Under the pieces are notes generated by a model. The model saw only the letters and a list, made by a program, of their open reading frames with translations. It was not told the origin of the DNA and made no database searches. The position numbers and the translations under genes were made by a program. A DNA stretch of 15,525 nucleotides from JALXDT01 sp964634755. Lineage in GTDB: Bacteria > Acidobacteriota > Aminicenantia > JAMOAD01. The DNA lies in contig CAZWJH010000061.1 in NCBI GenBank assembly GCA_964634755.1, forward strand, positions 1-15,525, in the 5' to 3' direction. Below are positions 1-7,413 of this stretch, piece after piece (position 1 is the stretch's first letter; each line of letters starts with the position of its first letter).

Positions 1-155
1 TTTTAAATTATTTCCCTATATCCCTCTTGACTTTTCAGACAACATCTTTGAGGCTGTTGCTCAGCTGATTCTACTCCTCACCTGCAATCGCTACTTAATA
101 AATCTTTCAATCTTATAAAATCTTTTGGAAAAGAGAGCAAATTAATATCCTGTGT
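1..155. other. Intergenic leader region without a recognised gene
   Basis: I see no complete gene, tRNA or convincing terminator here. An in-frame stop (TAA at 99-101) closes the frame of the downstream gene, and no ATG, GTG or TTG follows it before 168. The stretch at about 35-95 looks richer in G+C than the rest of the window and holds the short palindrome TCAGCTGA (61-68). It may be the tail of an untranslated region of a gene lying upstream of the window. Confidence 0.4.
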
Positions 156-168
156 TATAATAAAAATA
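152..168 (+). promoter_or_regulatory. Extended -10 promoter abutting the start codon
   Basis: A perfect TATAAT lies at 156-161 and is preceded by TG one base away (TGTTATAAT, 153-161), an extended -10 element. No good -35 box is found 16-18 nt upstream. Only 6 nt separate the -10 box from the ATG at 168, and there is no Shine-Dalgarno sequence. If the promoter is real, transcription would start at or next to the A of the ATG, giving a leaderless mRNA. Confidence 0.5.
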
Positions 169-1310
169 TGAGAGAAGAAGAGTATTTGAAAAGGGTCTTT
201 GAGAGATTTTGTGTGTCTTCTTCTGTGGAAAAACTTGTAAAAGACACAATTAAGATGCCAACTTATAAGAGGGATGAAATTTTGAATAATTTAAGATTAA
301 TAAAAAAAAGAGCCGGATTTTCTTTAGCTCTTATAGCACTTTTCAGACAGCAGGTTAACAGTGGTTTTGTTTTAGGAGATCCTTTGAGGGAGAAAGAAGA
401 GAGATTAATAAAGGATGATAAAACAGGTATGAATTTTATTTTAACATGGAATCCTGACAGGGAGTTGAGAAAAGACCACAAAAAGCTCATAGAAAGAGGT
501 ATAATAGCTGAAAAGGTAGATAAAAAAAAGCTTGTTAATATTGATTCCAATGGGAAAGCCTGCTATCTTTGCTGGAAAAATATTTTGGAGCAGAACCCGG
601 GGGAAATTATTTTTAAGGTAAAATTAGCTAATGAGTTTTTTTACATTGGTTCAAATTTTGCCTACATAACCAACAACCATTTTACTATTATGAATTCAAA
701 ACATCGTCCTCAGATTTTCAGAGCTGAAATTATTGATTTTATGCTCTCTTTTGTTGAAAAGACAGACGGTTTTTTCAGAATTATTTATAATGGGCTTGCT
801 GGAGCTTCAATAAAGGAACACGAGCATTTACAGGTTACAAGTGAGAGCTTTCCTGTGGAGAGTATTAATAAAGGTGAAGCTATTATAAAAGATAAAGATT
901 TTGAGCTCTTTTCTCCCGATTACTATGTGCCACTTTTTATCATAAAAAGTAAAAACAGACGGAAAATAAGGGAAGTTTCCTCCTATATAATTAAAGAGTG
1001 GGAGAGTATTTCCGAAAATAATACTGAGAATCTTATGATGATGGGGAAAGAGAGAGAGTTTTATCTTTTTATTTTTTTAAGGGATAAAGAAAAGCTCAGA
1101 GGTAATGGTAAAAGCGGAGCATTGGCAAGTTTCGAAGTTAGCGGAAGAATGGTTTTATCCGTCAATAATGAAAATTTTAATGAAAGGCAAATTTTTGAGA
1201 AAGAGGGTATTGGGTGGATAAGAAAGGTTTACGAAGATATAAAACCTGAAGAAAGAATGGTGCAAAAATTAAGAAAACAAATTTTTTCCTATTTTGGAGG
1301 GATGGTATGA
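168..1310 (+). CDS. HIT/GalT-superfamily nucleotidyltransferase-like protein (DUF4922-like)
   Basis: A 380-residue protein that looks soluble, with no signal peptide or membrane segment. The key motif is GASIKEHEHLQ at residues 212-222. This is an H-x-H-x-Q active-site triad (His218, His220, Gln222) of the type in GalT, ATP adenylyltransferases and GDP-hexose phosphorylases, where the middle His forms the nucleotidyl-enzyme bond. A CYLC pair (132-135), just after a linker, could bind zinc. The N-terminal RQQVNSGFVLGDP (60-72) and WNPDRELRKDH (94-104) match what I remember of the DUF4922 family. It should therefore transfer or phosphorolyse a nucleoside monophosphate group, but the substrate cannot be read from sequence. 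The start at 168 is the only ATG after the upstream stop; there is no ribosome-binding site. The stop overlaps the next start (ATGA, 1307-1310), so the two genes are translationally coupled. Family fairly sure, function open. Confidence 0.72.
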   Translation: MREEEYLKRVFERFCVSSSVEKLVKDTIKMPTYKRDEILNNLRLIKKRAGFSLALIALFRQQVNSGFVLGDPLREKEERLIKDDKTGMNFILTWNPDRELRKDHKKLIERGIIAEKVDKKKLVNIDSNGKACYLCWKNILEQNPGEIIFKVKLANEFFYIGSNFAYITNNHFTIMNSKHRPQIFRAEIIDFMLSFVEKTDGFFRIIYNGLAGASIKEHEHLQVTSESFPVESINKGEAIIKDKDFELFSPDYYVPLFIIKSKNRRKIREVSSYIIKEWESISENNTENLMMMGKEREFYLFIFLRDKEKLRGNGKSGALASFEVSGRMVLSVNNENFNERQIFEKEGIGWIRKVYEDIKPEERMVQKLRKQIFSYFGGMV

Positions 1311-2842
1311 GACGAGGGGCTTTTTTAATCATTTTTTTTGTTTTTGTCAGCTTTTTATTTTCTGCAGGTGAATTTTATAACATCGGTGGGTATAAGGTTT
1401 TGAGACTGAGTGGCTCTCCTTATGAAATAGGGCTTTCTTACGGAAAGCTTATGAGAAAAGAGCTTGAAAAGGAAAAGAAAAAAATAAAAGAGCTTAGAGC
1501 CCTTGCAGTGGGGAAAACTTTTTTTCTTTTCAGACCAATAGTTAAAACAGCTTTCAACGGCAAGATTAAGAAAAAATCCAAAATGGTTCCTGTTGAGTAT
1601 ATAAAAGAGCTTAAGGGAATTTCACTCTCCTCAAATTTGAAATTAAAGGATCTTCTGTTTTTAAATTTTTTTTATGATTTTGCTCACCCTACATGCTCCT
1701 CATTTGTAGTAAAAACAAGAAGAGGGTTAACATTCGGAAGAAATCTTGATTATGCCTTGCCAAAACTTGATCTTGGAAACAAAAATCTGATAATTATTTT
1801 TGAACCAACCGAAGGCAATAAGTATATAGCATTCTCTTTTTTGGGCTTAAATACTCCCCTTACAGGTGTCAATGAAAAGGGAATTGCCATAGAGATGAAT
1901 GAGGTCCCTTCCAAAGGCAAAGGATACAGCGGTTTTCCCCCTCTCTATTTAATGAAAATGGTTTTGCAATATTCGGACAATATGAAAGAAGTTGAAGATA
2001 CAATAAAAAAACACAAAATTCACATAGGAGTAAATTTTACTGTTCTTTCAATAAGCGAAAAAAAAGCTGCGATTTTTGAAGTGGTTTATAATAAAGTGAA
2101 AAAAAGGGATTTAAAAAATGGTTTTTTAGTCTCCACAAATCATTTTATTTCGGATTTAAAAAAAGAATTACCTCTTCCTTATAGGGCCTCTGTAAAGAGA
2201 TATTTGAGGATCAAGGAGCTGGCGGAGAAAAGGGTTTTGCCTGAATACATATTAAAGGATCAGGTGGATATTTCCACAGGTGGGAAAAATGTTTTAAGAG
2301 ATAGTGTTAACAATGATTTTACTGTTCAATCAATTCTTATCAATCGGAATAGAGTAATATTTTCTGCTGGTTCAAATTATTCCCCGGATAGAGAAAAAAT
2401 TATTTTTACATTAAGGGATTTTTTTAGCGGTAGGATAAGAGGAAAGATTTATTCAAAAGGGGCTCTTACTTATCAGGAAAAAAAGTATTCTCTCTTTTTG
2501 CTGAGCAGCAGTAAAATGGATTCAATAAAGGATAAGTTAAAAGTTCTTGATGATATATATTTTTCGGAAAAGTATCTTGAGTATTATGTGGTTAAAGCCG
2601 AGCTTTTGAAAAGAATTAAAAAGTATGAAAAGGCACTTGAGGTTATTAAGGAAGCGGAGAATAATGGCTTTTTGAATGATAATCTTCTTCAAATCAGAAT
2701 AGAGATTTTAAAAAAGAAAAAGAGAAAAAAGGAGCTAAAAGAGGCACTCTTAAAACTAAAGGAGATGAAAGGGATAGAGGATTGGTTTGATTTTCAAAAG
2801 ATAAAAGAAGGTTGGGATCCCTACAGAGAATTTTTATGGTAG
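1307..2842 (+). CDS. Exported C45-family (acyltransferase-like) Ntn hydrolase with TPR-like tail
   Basis: A 511-residue protein. Residues 1-20 (charged MRRG, long hydrophobic run, FSAG) form a Sec signal peptide, so it probably acts outside the cytoplasm. The domain resembles acyl-CoA:6-aminopenicillanate acyltransferase and peptidase C45. It has the pro-region motif EIGLSYGKLM (40-49) and the block HPTCSSF then GRNLDY, in which Cys130 should become the N-terminal nucleophile after self-cleavage. Further in are TGVNEKGIAIEMNE (186-199) and STNHF (276-280). In this family such enzymes cleave or transfer amide-linked acyl groups. Residues about 420-485 look like a TPR-type helical repeat (KKYEKALEVIKEA), an unusual addition that suggests a protein partner. 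GGAGGG at 1296-1301 is the ribosome-binding site. It is coupled to the upstream nucleotidyltransferase by a 4-nt overlap, and its stop lies 5 nt from the convergent coaE stop. Substrate unknown. Confidence 0.75.
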   Translation: MRRGAFLIIFFVFVSFLFSAGEFYNIGGYKVLRLSGSPYEIGLSYGKLMRKELEKEKKKIKELRALAVGKTFFLFRPIVKTAFNGKIKKKSKMVPVEYIKELKGISLSSNLKLKDLLFLNFFYDFAHPTCSSFVVKTRRGLTFGRNLDYALPKLDLGNKNLIIIFEPTEGNKYIAFSFLGLNTPLTGVNEKGIAIEMNEVPSKGKGYSGFPPLYLMKMVLQYSDNMKEVEDTIKKHKIHIGVNFTVLSISEKKAAIFEVVYNKVKKRDLKNGFLVSTNHFISDLKKELPLPYRASVKRYLRIKELAEKRVLPEYILKDQVDISTGGKNVLRDSVNNDFTVQSILINRNRVIFSAGSNYSPDREKIIFTLRDFFSGRIRGKIYSKGALTYQEKKYSLFLLSSSKMDSIKDKLKVLDDIYFSEKYLEYYVVKAELLKRIKKYEKALEVIKEAENNGFLNDNLLQIRIEILKKKKRKKELKEALLKLKEMKGIEDWFDFQKIKEGWDPYREFLW

Positions 2843-2847
2843 CATAA

Positions 2848-3441
2848 TTAAATAAGCTCTTTTTTTATTTCATCTATGATTTTTTTTGTCTGCTTATGTG
2901 TAAACTCAACGGATTTTTCCGTATTTATTGAAAAATTCACTTTGTCCAATAATTTTTCATAGGGAATTTGGAATTTTAATATTTTCTCAGCTTTCTCTCT
3001 TTTAAGCCCTCTTTTTACTGCTCTTTCTATTTGTGCCTCTTTTGAACAGTATGTAAGAATTAAAATATCAAAATTTTTGAAAGTCCCTGCTTCAAAAAGA
3101 AGAGCGGATTCATATACTAAGGCTTTATGTTTGGATGAAAGGAAAGCAAACAGTTCCTTTTGAAAGGGGATAAAGTGAGAATAAAAAATTTTTTCAAACT
3201 CCCTTCTTTTTTCTTTTGTTGTAAATAAGATTTTCTCAAGCTTTGTTCTGTTTATATTCTCACCTTTGTAAATATCATTGCCGAATTTTTCAGTGAGCTC
3301 CTTTTTTATCTTTGCATTTTCTGTATAGAATTTTTTTGCAATTTCATCTGCTTTCAGTGTAAAAAATCCTTCCTTTTTGAAGAGATTTAGAACAAAGGAC
3401 TTGCCTGTTGCAAGACCGCCTGTAAGTCCTATTTTTAGCAT
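2848..3441 (-). CDS. coaE: Dephospho-CoA kinase
   Basis: A 197-residue cytoplasmic enzyme that phosphorylates the ribose 3'-OH of dephospho-CoA, the last step of CoA synthesis. The length fits the family. The Walker A loop GGLATGKS is at residues 8-15. Asp32 (KADEIA) aligns with the catalytic Asp33 of the E. coli enzyme. ALLFEAG (113-119) and a C-terminal Gln158/Lys163/Asn173 region match the CoA-binding part. Several positions are unusual: the common DAD motif reads KAD, the common HP pair reads HF (89-90), and the DN near the end reads SIN. It is therefore a diverged but probably active member. Its ATG overlaps the ktrA stop by one base (TAATG), so it is the last gene of the fadD-like/ktrB/ktrA/coaE operon. 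Its product supplies CoA, which the acyl-CoA synthetase at the head of the same operon uses. Confidence 0.88.
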   Translation of the reverse strand: MLKIGLTGGLATGKSFVLNLFKKEGFFTLKADEIAKKFYTENAKIKKELTEKFGNDIYKGENINRTKLEKILFTTKEKRREFEKIFYSHFIPFQKELFAFLSSKHKALVYESALLFEAGTFKNFDILILTYCSKEAQIERAVKRGLKREKAEKILKFQIPYEKLLDKVNFSINTEKSVEFTHKQTKKIIDEIKKELI

Positions 3442-4115
3442 TAAATTTCGGGAATTTTGCTTAAAGCTTCCTCATCTCCTGCAACTATAAGGCTATCACT
3501 ATCCTTTATTATAAAGTCTGCTTTCGGAATTATAACCCTTCCCTCCGAAACACCTGATGTGGGGATAAACTCTTTTACTGCAATCACATGAATATTGTAC
3601 TTATTTCTTAAATCAAGCTCCTTTAAGCTTTTTCCCACAAAAATTTCAGGCGGAGCGATTTCCCTTATGCTGAACTCCTCACTTAAAGGGATAAAATCAA
3701 GAATATTATTGCTTAAAAGTTTATTTGCAACTCTAATAGCAGCATATCTTTCGGCAAATATTACATTTTCCTTTTGGACTCCAATTATTTCAAGAATTTT
3801 ACCGTGCTCCTCAGAGTTAGCCTTTGCTATTATTCTTTTAACTCCCAATGTCATAAGGTGATGAACTATAAGAATACTATCCTCCATCTTTGGTCCGACA
3901 GCCACGACAACAGCATCAGCATCTTTGACTCCAAAGTTTTCTAACACCTCTTTATTTGTACTTTCTGCAATAGCTGCTTTTGCAGCTATGTTTTTTACCA
4001 TTTCTATTTTATCTGGGTCTTTATCAAGTACAACAACTTTTACTCCCTTTTCAGCAAGAGTTTTAATTACATAAAGGCCAAAACTTCCGACACCTATGAC
4101 TACTGCATATTTCAT
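3441..4115 (-). CDS. ktrA: KtrA/TrkA-type potassium channel regulatory subunit (RCK protein)
   Basis: A 224-residue cytoplasmic gating subunit of a KtrAB potassium uptake system. The N-terminal half is an RCK/TrkA-N Rossmann domain with the dinucleotide loop GVGSFG (8-13) and the acidic ribose-binding residue Asp31 (VVVLDKD). In this family the domain binds ATP, ADP or NAD(H) and opens the membrane subunit. The C-terminal part, from about residue 145, fits the RCK-C (TrkA-C) domain and ends in the typical IIKDSDSLIVAGDEEAL. One RCK-N plus one RCK-C makes it the short KtrA form, not the doubled E. coli TrkA. Four bases separate its start from the ktrB stop upstream, and its own stop overlaps the coaE start, so the proteins are made from one message. 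No signal peptide. The call is secure; the ligand is not readable. Confidence 0.92.
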   Translation of the reverse strand: MKYAVVIGVGSFGLYVIKTLAEKGVKVVVLDKDPDKIEMVKNIAAKAAIAESTNKEVLENFGVKDADAVVVAVGPKMEDSILIVHHLMTLGVKRIIAKANSEEHGKILEIIGVQKENVIFAERYAAIRVANKLLSNNILDFIPLSEEFSIREIAPPEIFVGKSLKELDLRNKYNIHVIAVKEFIPTSGVSEGRVIIPKADFIIKDSDSLIVAGDEEALSKIPEI

Positions 4116-4119
4116 TTTC

Positions 4120-5454
4120 TCACCCCACTATGATTTTTTCTTCGGGATACTCATAATTAGCACCCCTTTTTTCTGAAACAAAAGCATATATTATATTTAA
4201 AATTCCTACTCTTCCGACAAACATTGTGGCTATTAAAACAAGTTTGCTGTAAGAGTTTATCTTTGATGTTATTCCCAGAGAAAGTCCAACAGTCCCGTAA
4301 GCTGAGACCTCTTCAAAAAATACCTGAAGAAGGGAAAACTTGTCCCCTTCAAAAAAAGAAATTAGAAGAACTCCTGAAAATATAACTATTATTGAAAATA
4401 AAAGTATAAGATGGGCTTTATCAACAATCTCCCATGCTATGTTTCTTCCGAAAGCCTGAACATTATTTTTACCTTTTAACTTTGTTCTTAAGAATAGCAA
4501 GAGAGCTGCCCATGTTGTTGTTTTCATCCCTCCGCCGGTTGAGCCGGGAGATGCTCCTATTACCATAAAAATAATAAGAAGAAAGGCGGAAGCATGGGTA
4601 ATTAGAGTTAAGTCCACAGTATTAAAACCCGCGGTTCGAGGTGTGGCTGATTGAAAAAGGGAAATCAGAATTTTTGTAAGCTTATCCTTTCCTGCAAGAG
4701 AATGATCGTTTTCAAGGAATAAAAATATCCCGAATCCGACTACTATGAGAATAAAGGTTGTTACTATTACTAATTTTGAGTGAAGCGAAAACTTGTTTTT
4801 TCCCCTCGCTTTTACAAAATAATAGATGTCTCTTACCACAAAAAAGCCAAGACCCCCGATTATAATTTCAAAAACAATAACAAGATTTAAACTTACACTG
4901 CTTTGATATTTTACCAATGAATCCGAAAAAGTTGAAAAACCTGCATTATTAAATGCGGAAACTGAATGAAACAATGAGTGAAAAAAAGCTTTTCCTTCTT
5001 TAAAATGTTTGGAAAAGACATTAAAGTAAAGAAGAAGCATACCTGAAAATTCTATTAAAAAAGTGAAGATAAAAATATCTTTTATGAATCTTTTAAGATC
5101 AACCCCTCCCTTTGAAAGAAAGCTATCTTCAATAACACTTTTTTCCGAAAATGAAATATCGCCCCTTGCAAGTAATATTACAAGAGATGTAAAAGTCATT
5201 ATCCCCAATCCACCCAATTGGAATAGAATTAAGATAATAGTCTGGCCAAAAGTGGTAAAATATGTTGCAGTATCAACGACAATCAAGCCTGTAACGCATA
5301 CAGCAGAAGTTGCTGTAAAAAGAGCATTGACAAACGAAATGCTTCCTGAGACTGTGGAAAAGGGAAGCATTAAAAGAAATGTTCCTATTAAAATAGCTCC
5401 TGCAAAGCTTAATATTAGTAATAAAGAAGGGGAAAAGTCAAGAGATTTTTTCAT
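4120..5454 (-). CDS. ktrB: KtrB/TrkH-type potassium uptake membrane subunit
   Basis: A 444-residue polytopic inner-membrane protein that carries K+ (often with Na+ dependence). Four pore-loop repeats, each with the family's filter glycine, are visible: TSAVCVTG (49-56), AFNNAGFS (167-174), TPRTAGFN (271-278) and SAYGTVGL (384-391). Between the third and fourth repeats is GSTGGGMKTTT (304-314), the intramembrane gate loop of KtrB. GRVGILN (414-420) near the C-terminus corresponds to the conserved GRVGPL of KtrB/TrkH. Length matches KtrB better than the longer TrkH. The ATG follows the stop of the acyl-CoA synthetase by a single base, and ktrA begins 4 nt after its stop, so it forms a channel with the adjacent RCK subunit. 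No potassium or c-di-AMP riboswitch is seen within the operon. Confidence 0.92.
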   Translation of the reverse strand: MKKSLDFSPSLLLILSFAGAILIGTFLLMLPFSTVSGSISFVNALFTATSAVCVTGLIVVDTATYFTTFGQTIILILFQLGGLGIMTFTSLVILLARGDISFSEKSVIEDSFLSKGGVDLKRFIKDIFIFTFLIEFSGMLLLYFNVFSKHFKEGKAFFHSLFHSVSAFNNAGFSTFSDSLVKYQSSVSLNLVIVFEIIIGGLGFFVVRDIYYFVKARGKNKFSLHSKLVIVTTFILIVVGFGIFLFLENDHSLAGKDKLTKILISLFQSATPRTAGFNTVDLTLITHASAFLLIIFMVIGASPGSTGGGMKTTTWAALLLFLRTKLKGKNNVQAFGRNIAWEIVDKAHLILLFSIIVIFSGVLLISFFEGDKFSLLQVFFEEVSAYGTVGLSLGITSKINSYSKLVLIATMFVGRVGILNIIYAFVSEKRGANYEYPEEKIIVG

Positions 5455-5455
5455 T

Positions 5456-7165
5456 TTATTGAGGGTGATAATACAAAAATCTCTTTATCTTCTGGGTTGC
5501 TGTTTTTACAAATGGCTCCCTTTGATAGAGGCATCTTTTTATTCTTGAAAAAGACGGTAATTTTTGGTTTACCTCTTTTCTTAAATTTTCAAGAGTTTCT
5601 CTGATTATTTGCATTTGCTCCTCTTCCCCTTTTCCTTCCAATTTCTCTTCAAGGTAGGCAGGATCTAAGTAAACGAGTGCTTCAATCTCTCCTCTATTTT
5701 CAATTACTATGGCTTCCTGTACAATTAAAAAGTTTAAAAGTTTTTCTTCTATTACCTCAGGATAAATATTTTCTCCATTGGGTCCTAAAAACATATTTTT
5801 TGATCTCCCTCTGATGTAAAGAAAATTATCTTTGTCCATATAGCCTCTGTCTCCTGTTTTAAACCAACCATCTTTGCTCAAAACCTCTTCAGTCAATTTT
5901 TTGTTCTTATAGTATCCTTTCATGATATTGGGCCCCTTTGCATAAATTTCTCCTATGCCGGTTTTTGGGTCAGGGTCTACGATTCTTATTTGAACATGCT
6001 CTATCGGGTATCCACAGGAACCGATTCTTGTTTCGCTTGGTTTTTCACCTGTCAAAAGGGGTGCTGTTTCTGTAAGTCCATATCCAACTACATAGGGAAA
6101 GCCTCCTGTTTTAAGAAATTTTTCAACTTCAGGGCTGAGGGGAGCCCCTCCGAAAGCAATGATTTTTATTTTTCCACCTAAAAATTCAATAAGATTTTTT
6201 ACCGCTTTTTTATAAAAAGTTTTTTTAAGCCCGGGAACACGAATTAAGCTTTTAAAAAGAAAGTTTTTTTCCATTAGGGCTTTTATTTTCTTTTTGTAGA
6301 TTTTTTCCATAATTAGAGGAACCCATGTCATTATTGTAGGATGAACCTTTGAACAGGCTTTTTTAAGAACAGTTGGAGTAGGGGATTTTCCTAAGTAATA
6401 TATTGAAGATCCACTTGCAAGAGGCATAAGAAAGCCAAGTGTCCCTTCATACACATGAGACATGGGAAGAACAGATAAAAATCTGTCTTTTTCATCTATA
6501 ATAACGACTTTTTTTGTGGCTATTATGTTTGTAACTATATTTTTATGAGTTAACATAACTCCTTTAGACATTCCTGTTGTTCCTGATGTGTAAATTATTG
6601 CGGCAAGATCATCCTCTTTTACATTCGCATCAAATAACCCGACCTTTTCTCCTATATCATGGAAGAACTGAGAAGCTTTCTGTAAAGTTTCTTCTATTAC
6701 TGAGCTTATGGATTCTATCTTATAGAATTCGGTTTCCTCGGAAAAATCATCAAGAGTTATAATTGTTTTTATGTTTTTGCACTCATCATTAATTATTTTG
6801 TCAACATGTTTTCTTGTGGCAAAAAGAAGTTTTGAATCAGAGTGTTTTAAAATATTTATTATATCCTCTCCGGGAAAATCCGGCAGTATGGGAACTGCAA
6901 TGGCTCCTATTGTAACTATTCCAAGATAGGCTATTCCCCAGTTGGGAGAATTTTCCCCTATTAATGCTACTTTATCTCCCTTCCTTATCCCTTTATCATA
7001 AAGAAGTTTGGAAATAGCTTTGATTTTTTTTGCAAGTTCTCCGTATGTAATAGGCTCGGAGTCATAAAATCCGAGTGCAGGCCTTTGATTGTGCTTTTTT
7101 ATACTTTGTTCAATTAAAGCCTTTATTGTTAAAGGCTCAATTTTAAATTCTTTATTTTCTGTCAT
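5456..7165 (-). CDS. AMP-forming long-chain fatty acid-CoA ligase (FadD-like)
   Basis: A 569-residue member of the ANL adenylate-forming family that activates a fatty acid to acyl-AMP and then acyl-CoA. Motifs appear in the usual order: YTSGTTGMSKG (192-202), the ATP phosphate loop; GYGLTET (361-367), which contacts adenine; FKTGD (435-439), which binds the ribose; GRSKNMF (453-459), the hinge to the C-terminal lid; and TATQKIKRF (555-563), with the catalytic lid lysine at 559. The length and the region before SGTTG fit bacterial long-chain acyl-CoA synthetases. There is no signal peptide; such proteins work at the inner face of the membrane. Chain-length preference cannot be told. It is first in the operon with ktrB, ktrA and coaE. 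It lacks a clear ribosome-binding site and has a -10-like TATAAT 7 nt before its ATG, so it may be read from a leaderless message. Confidence 0.88.
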   Translation of the reverse strand: MTENKEFKIEPLTIKALIEQSIKKHNQRPALGFYDSEPITYGELAKKIKAISKLLYDKGIRKGDKVALIGENSPNWGIAYLGIVTIGAIAVPILPDFPGEDIINILKHSDSKLLFATRKHVDKIINDECKNIKTIITLDDFSEETEFYKIESISSVIEETLQKASQFFHDIGEKVGLFDANVKEDDLAAIIYTSGTTGMSKGVMLTHKNIVTNIIATKKVVIIDEKDRFLSVLPMSHVYEGTLGFLMPLASGSSIYYLGKSPTPTVLKKACSKVHPTIMTWVPLIMEKIYKKKIKALMEKNFLFKSLIRVPGLKKTFYKKAVKNLIEFLGGKIKIIAFGGAPLSPEVEKFLKTGGFPYVVGYGLTETAPLLTGEKPSETRIGSCGYPIEHVQIRIVDPDPKTGIGEIYAKGPNIMKGYYKNKKLTEEVLSKDGWFKTGDRGYMDKDNFLYIRGRSKNMFLGPNGENIYPEVIEEKLLNFLIVQEAIVIENRGEIEALVYLDPAYLEEKLEGKGEEEQMQIIRETLENLRKEVNQKLPSFSRIKRCLYQREPFVKTATQKIKRFLYYHPQ

Positions 7166-7202
7166 CTCTAAAATTATATTATAAAAGAGTGATAAATAGC
7201 AA
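7166..7202 (-). promoter_or_regulatory. Candidate promoter of the acyl-CoA ligase/ktrBA/coaE operon
   Basis: On the minus strand there is TTGCTA (7202-7197, 4 of 6 bases of the -35 consensus), an 18-nt spacer and TATAAT (7178-7173). A second TATAAT overlaps at 7183-7178. Only 7 nt lie between the nearer -10 box and the ATG at 7165. The short leader has no convincing Shine-Dalgarno sequence. AT-rich context makes the -10 boxes less significant than they look. Confidence 0.4.
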
Positions 7203-7316
7203 GAAGACCTTCGTTAAAATAATCAAAAGAGATAAAAATTATGAAAAAAAAGAATATAGAAGGAAAGTAGAAGATTGAAAAATCTATATCGTTGGATTGC
7301 ATATCTGTATCGTCAT

Positions 7317-7353
7317 AAAAAAGCTGTTCGGTTTGGGAGTTGCTCGGCTTTTT
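7317..7353. terminator. Terminator-like inverted repeat in a divergent intergenic region
   Basis: AAAAAGC (7318-7324) pairs with GCTTTTT (7347-7353) across a 22-nt loop, and the stem can be extended by a G-T and a G-C pair. Each strand shows a run of T at the 3' side, as in a bidirectional intrinsic terminator. It lies between two divergently transcribed genes, where neither should end. It may close a short untranslated RNA or be chance pairing. Confidence 0.2.
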
Positions 7354-7378
7354 CAAGATTTGCTTACTTAAAATTCTC

Positions 7379-7413
7379 TTGAAAAGGGATGTCTATTAGT
7401 GATATAGTTTTGC
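7379..7413 (+). promoter_or_regulatory. Promoter of the nadA operon, abutting the start codon
   Basis: TTGAAA (7379-7384), an 18-nt spacer and TATAGT (7403-7408) make a good sigma-70-type promoter. Only 5 nt separate the -10 box from the ATG at 7414. The nearest purine-rich stretch (AAGGGA, about 7384-7389) is 25 nt upstream and too far to act as a ribosome-binding site. The expected transcription start falls on the ATG, which again suggests a leaderless message. Confidence 0.5.

Noticed and set aside
1..120. Possible tRNA or structured RNA in the G+C-richer stretch at the left edge
   Set aside because: No T-arm consensus, no cloverleaf arms and no extended pairing were found.
5063..5548. 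161-residue plus-strand frame opposite ktrB
   Set aside because: It is a shadow of a membrane protein gene whose four pore motifs are intact on the other strand.
7174..7356. 60-residue minus-strand frame with a Phe/Ile-rich stretch
   Set aside because: It needs a TTG start with no ribosome-binding site, is built of low-complexity AT-rich codons, and runs through the candidate promoter of the acyl-CoA ligase.
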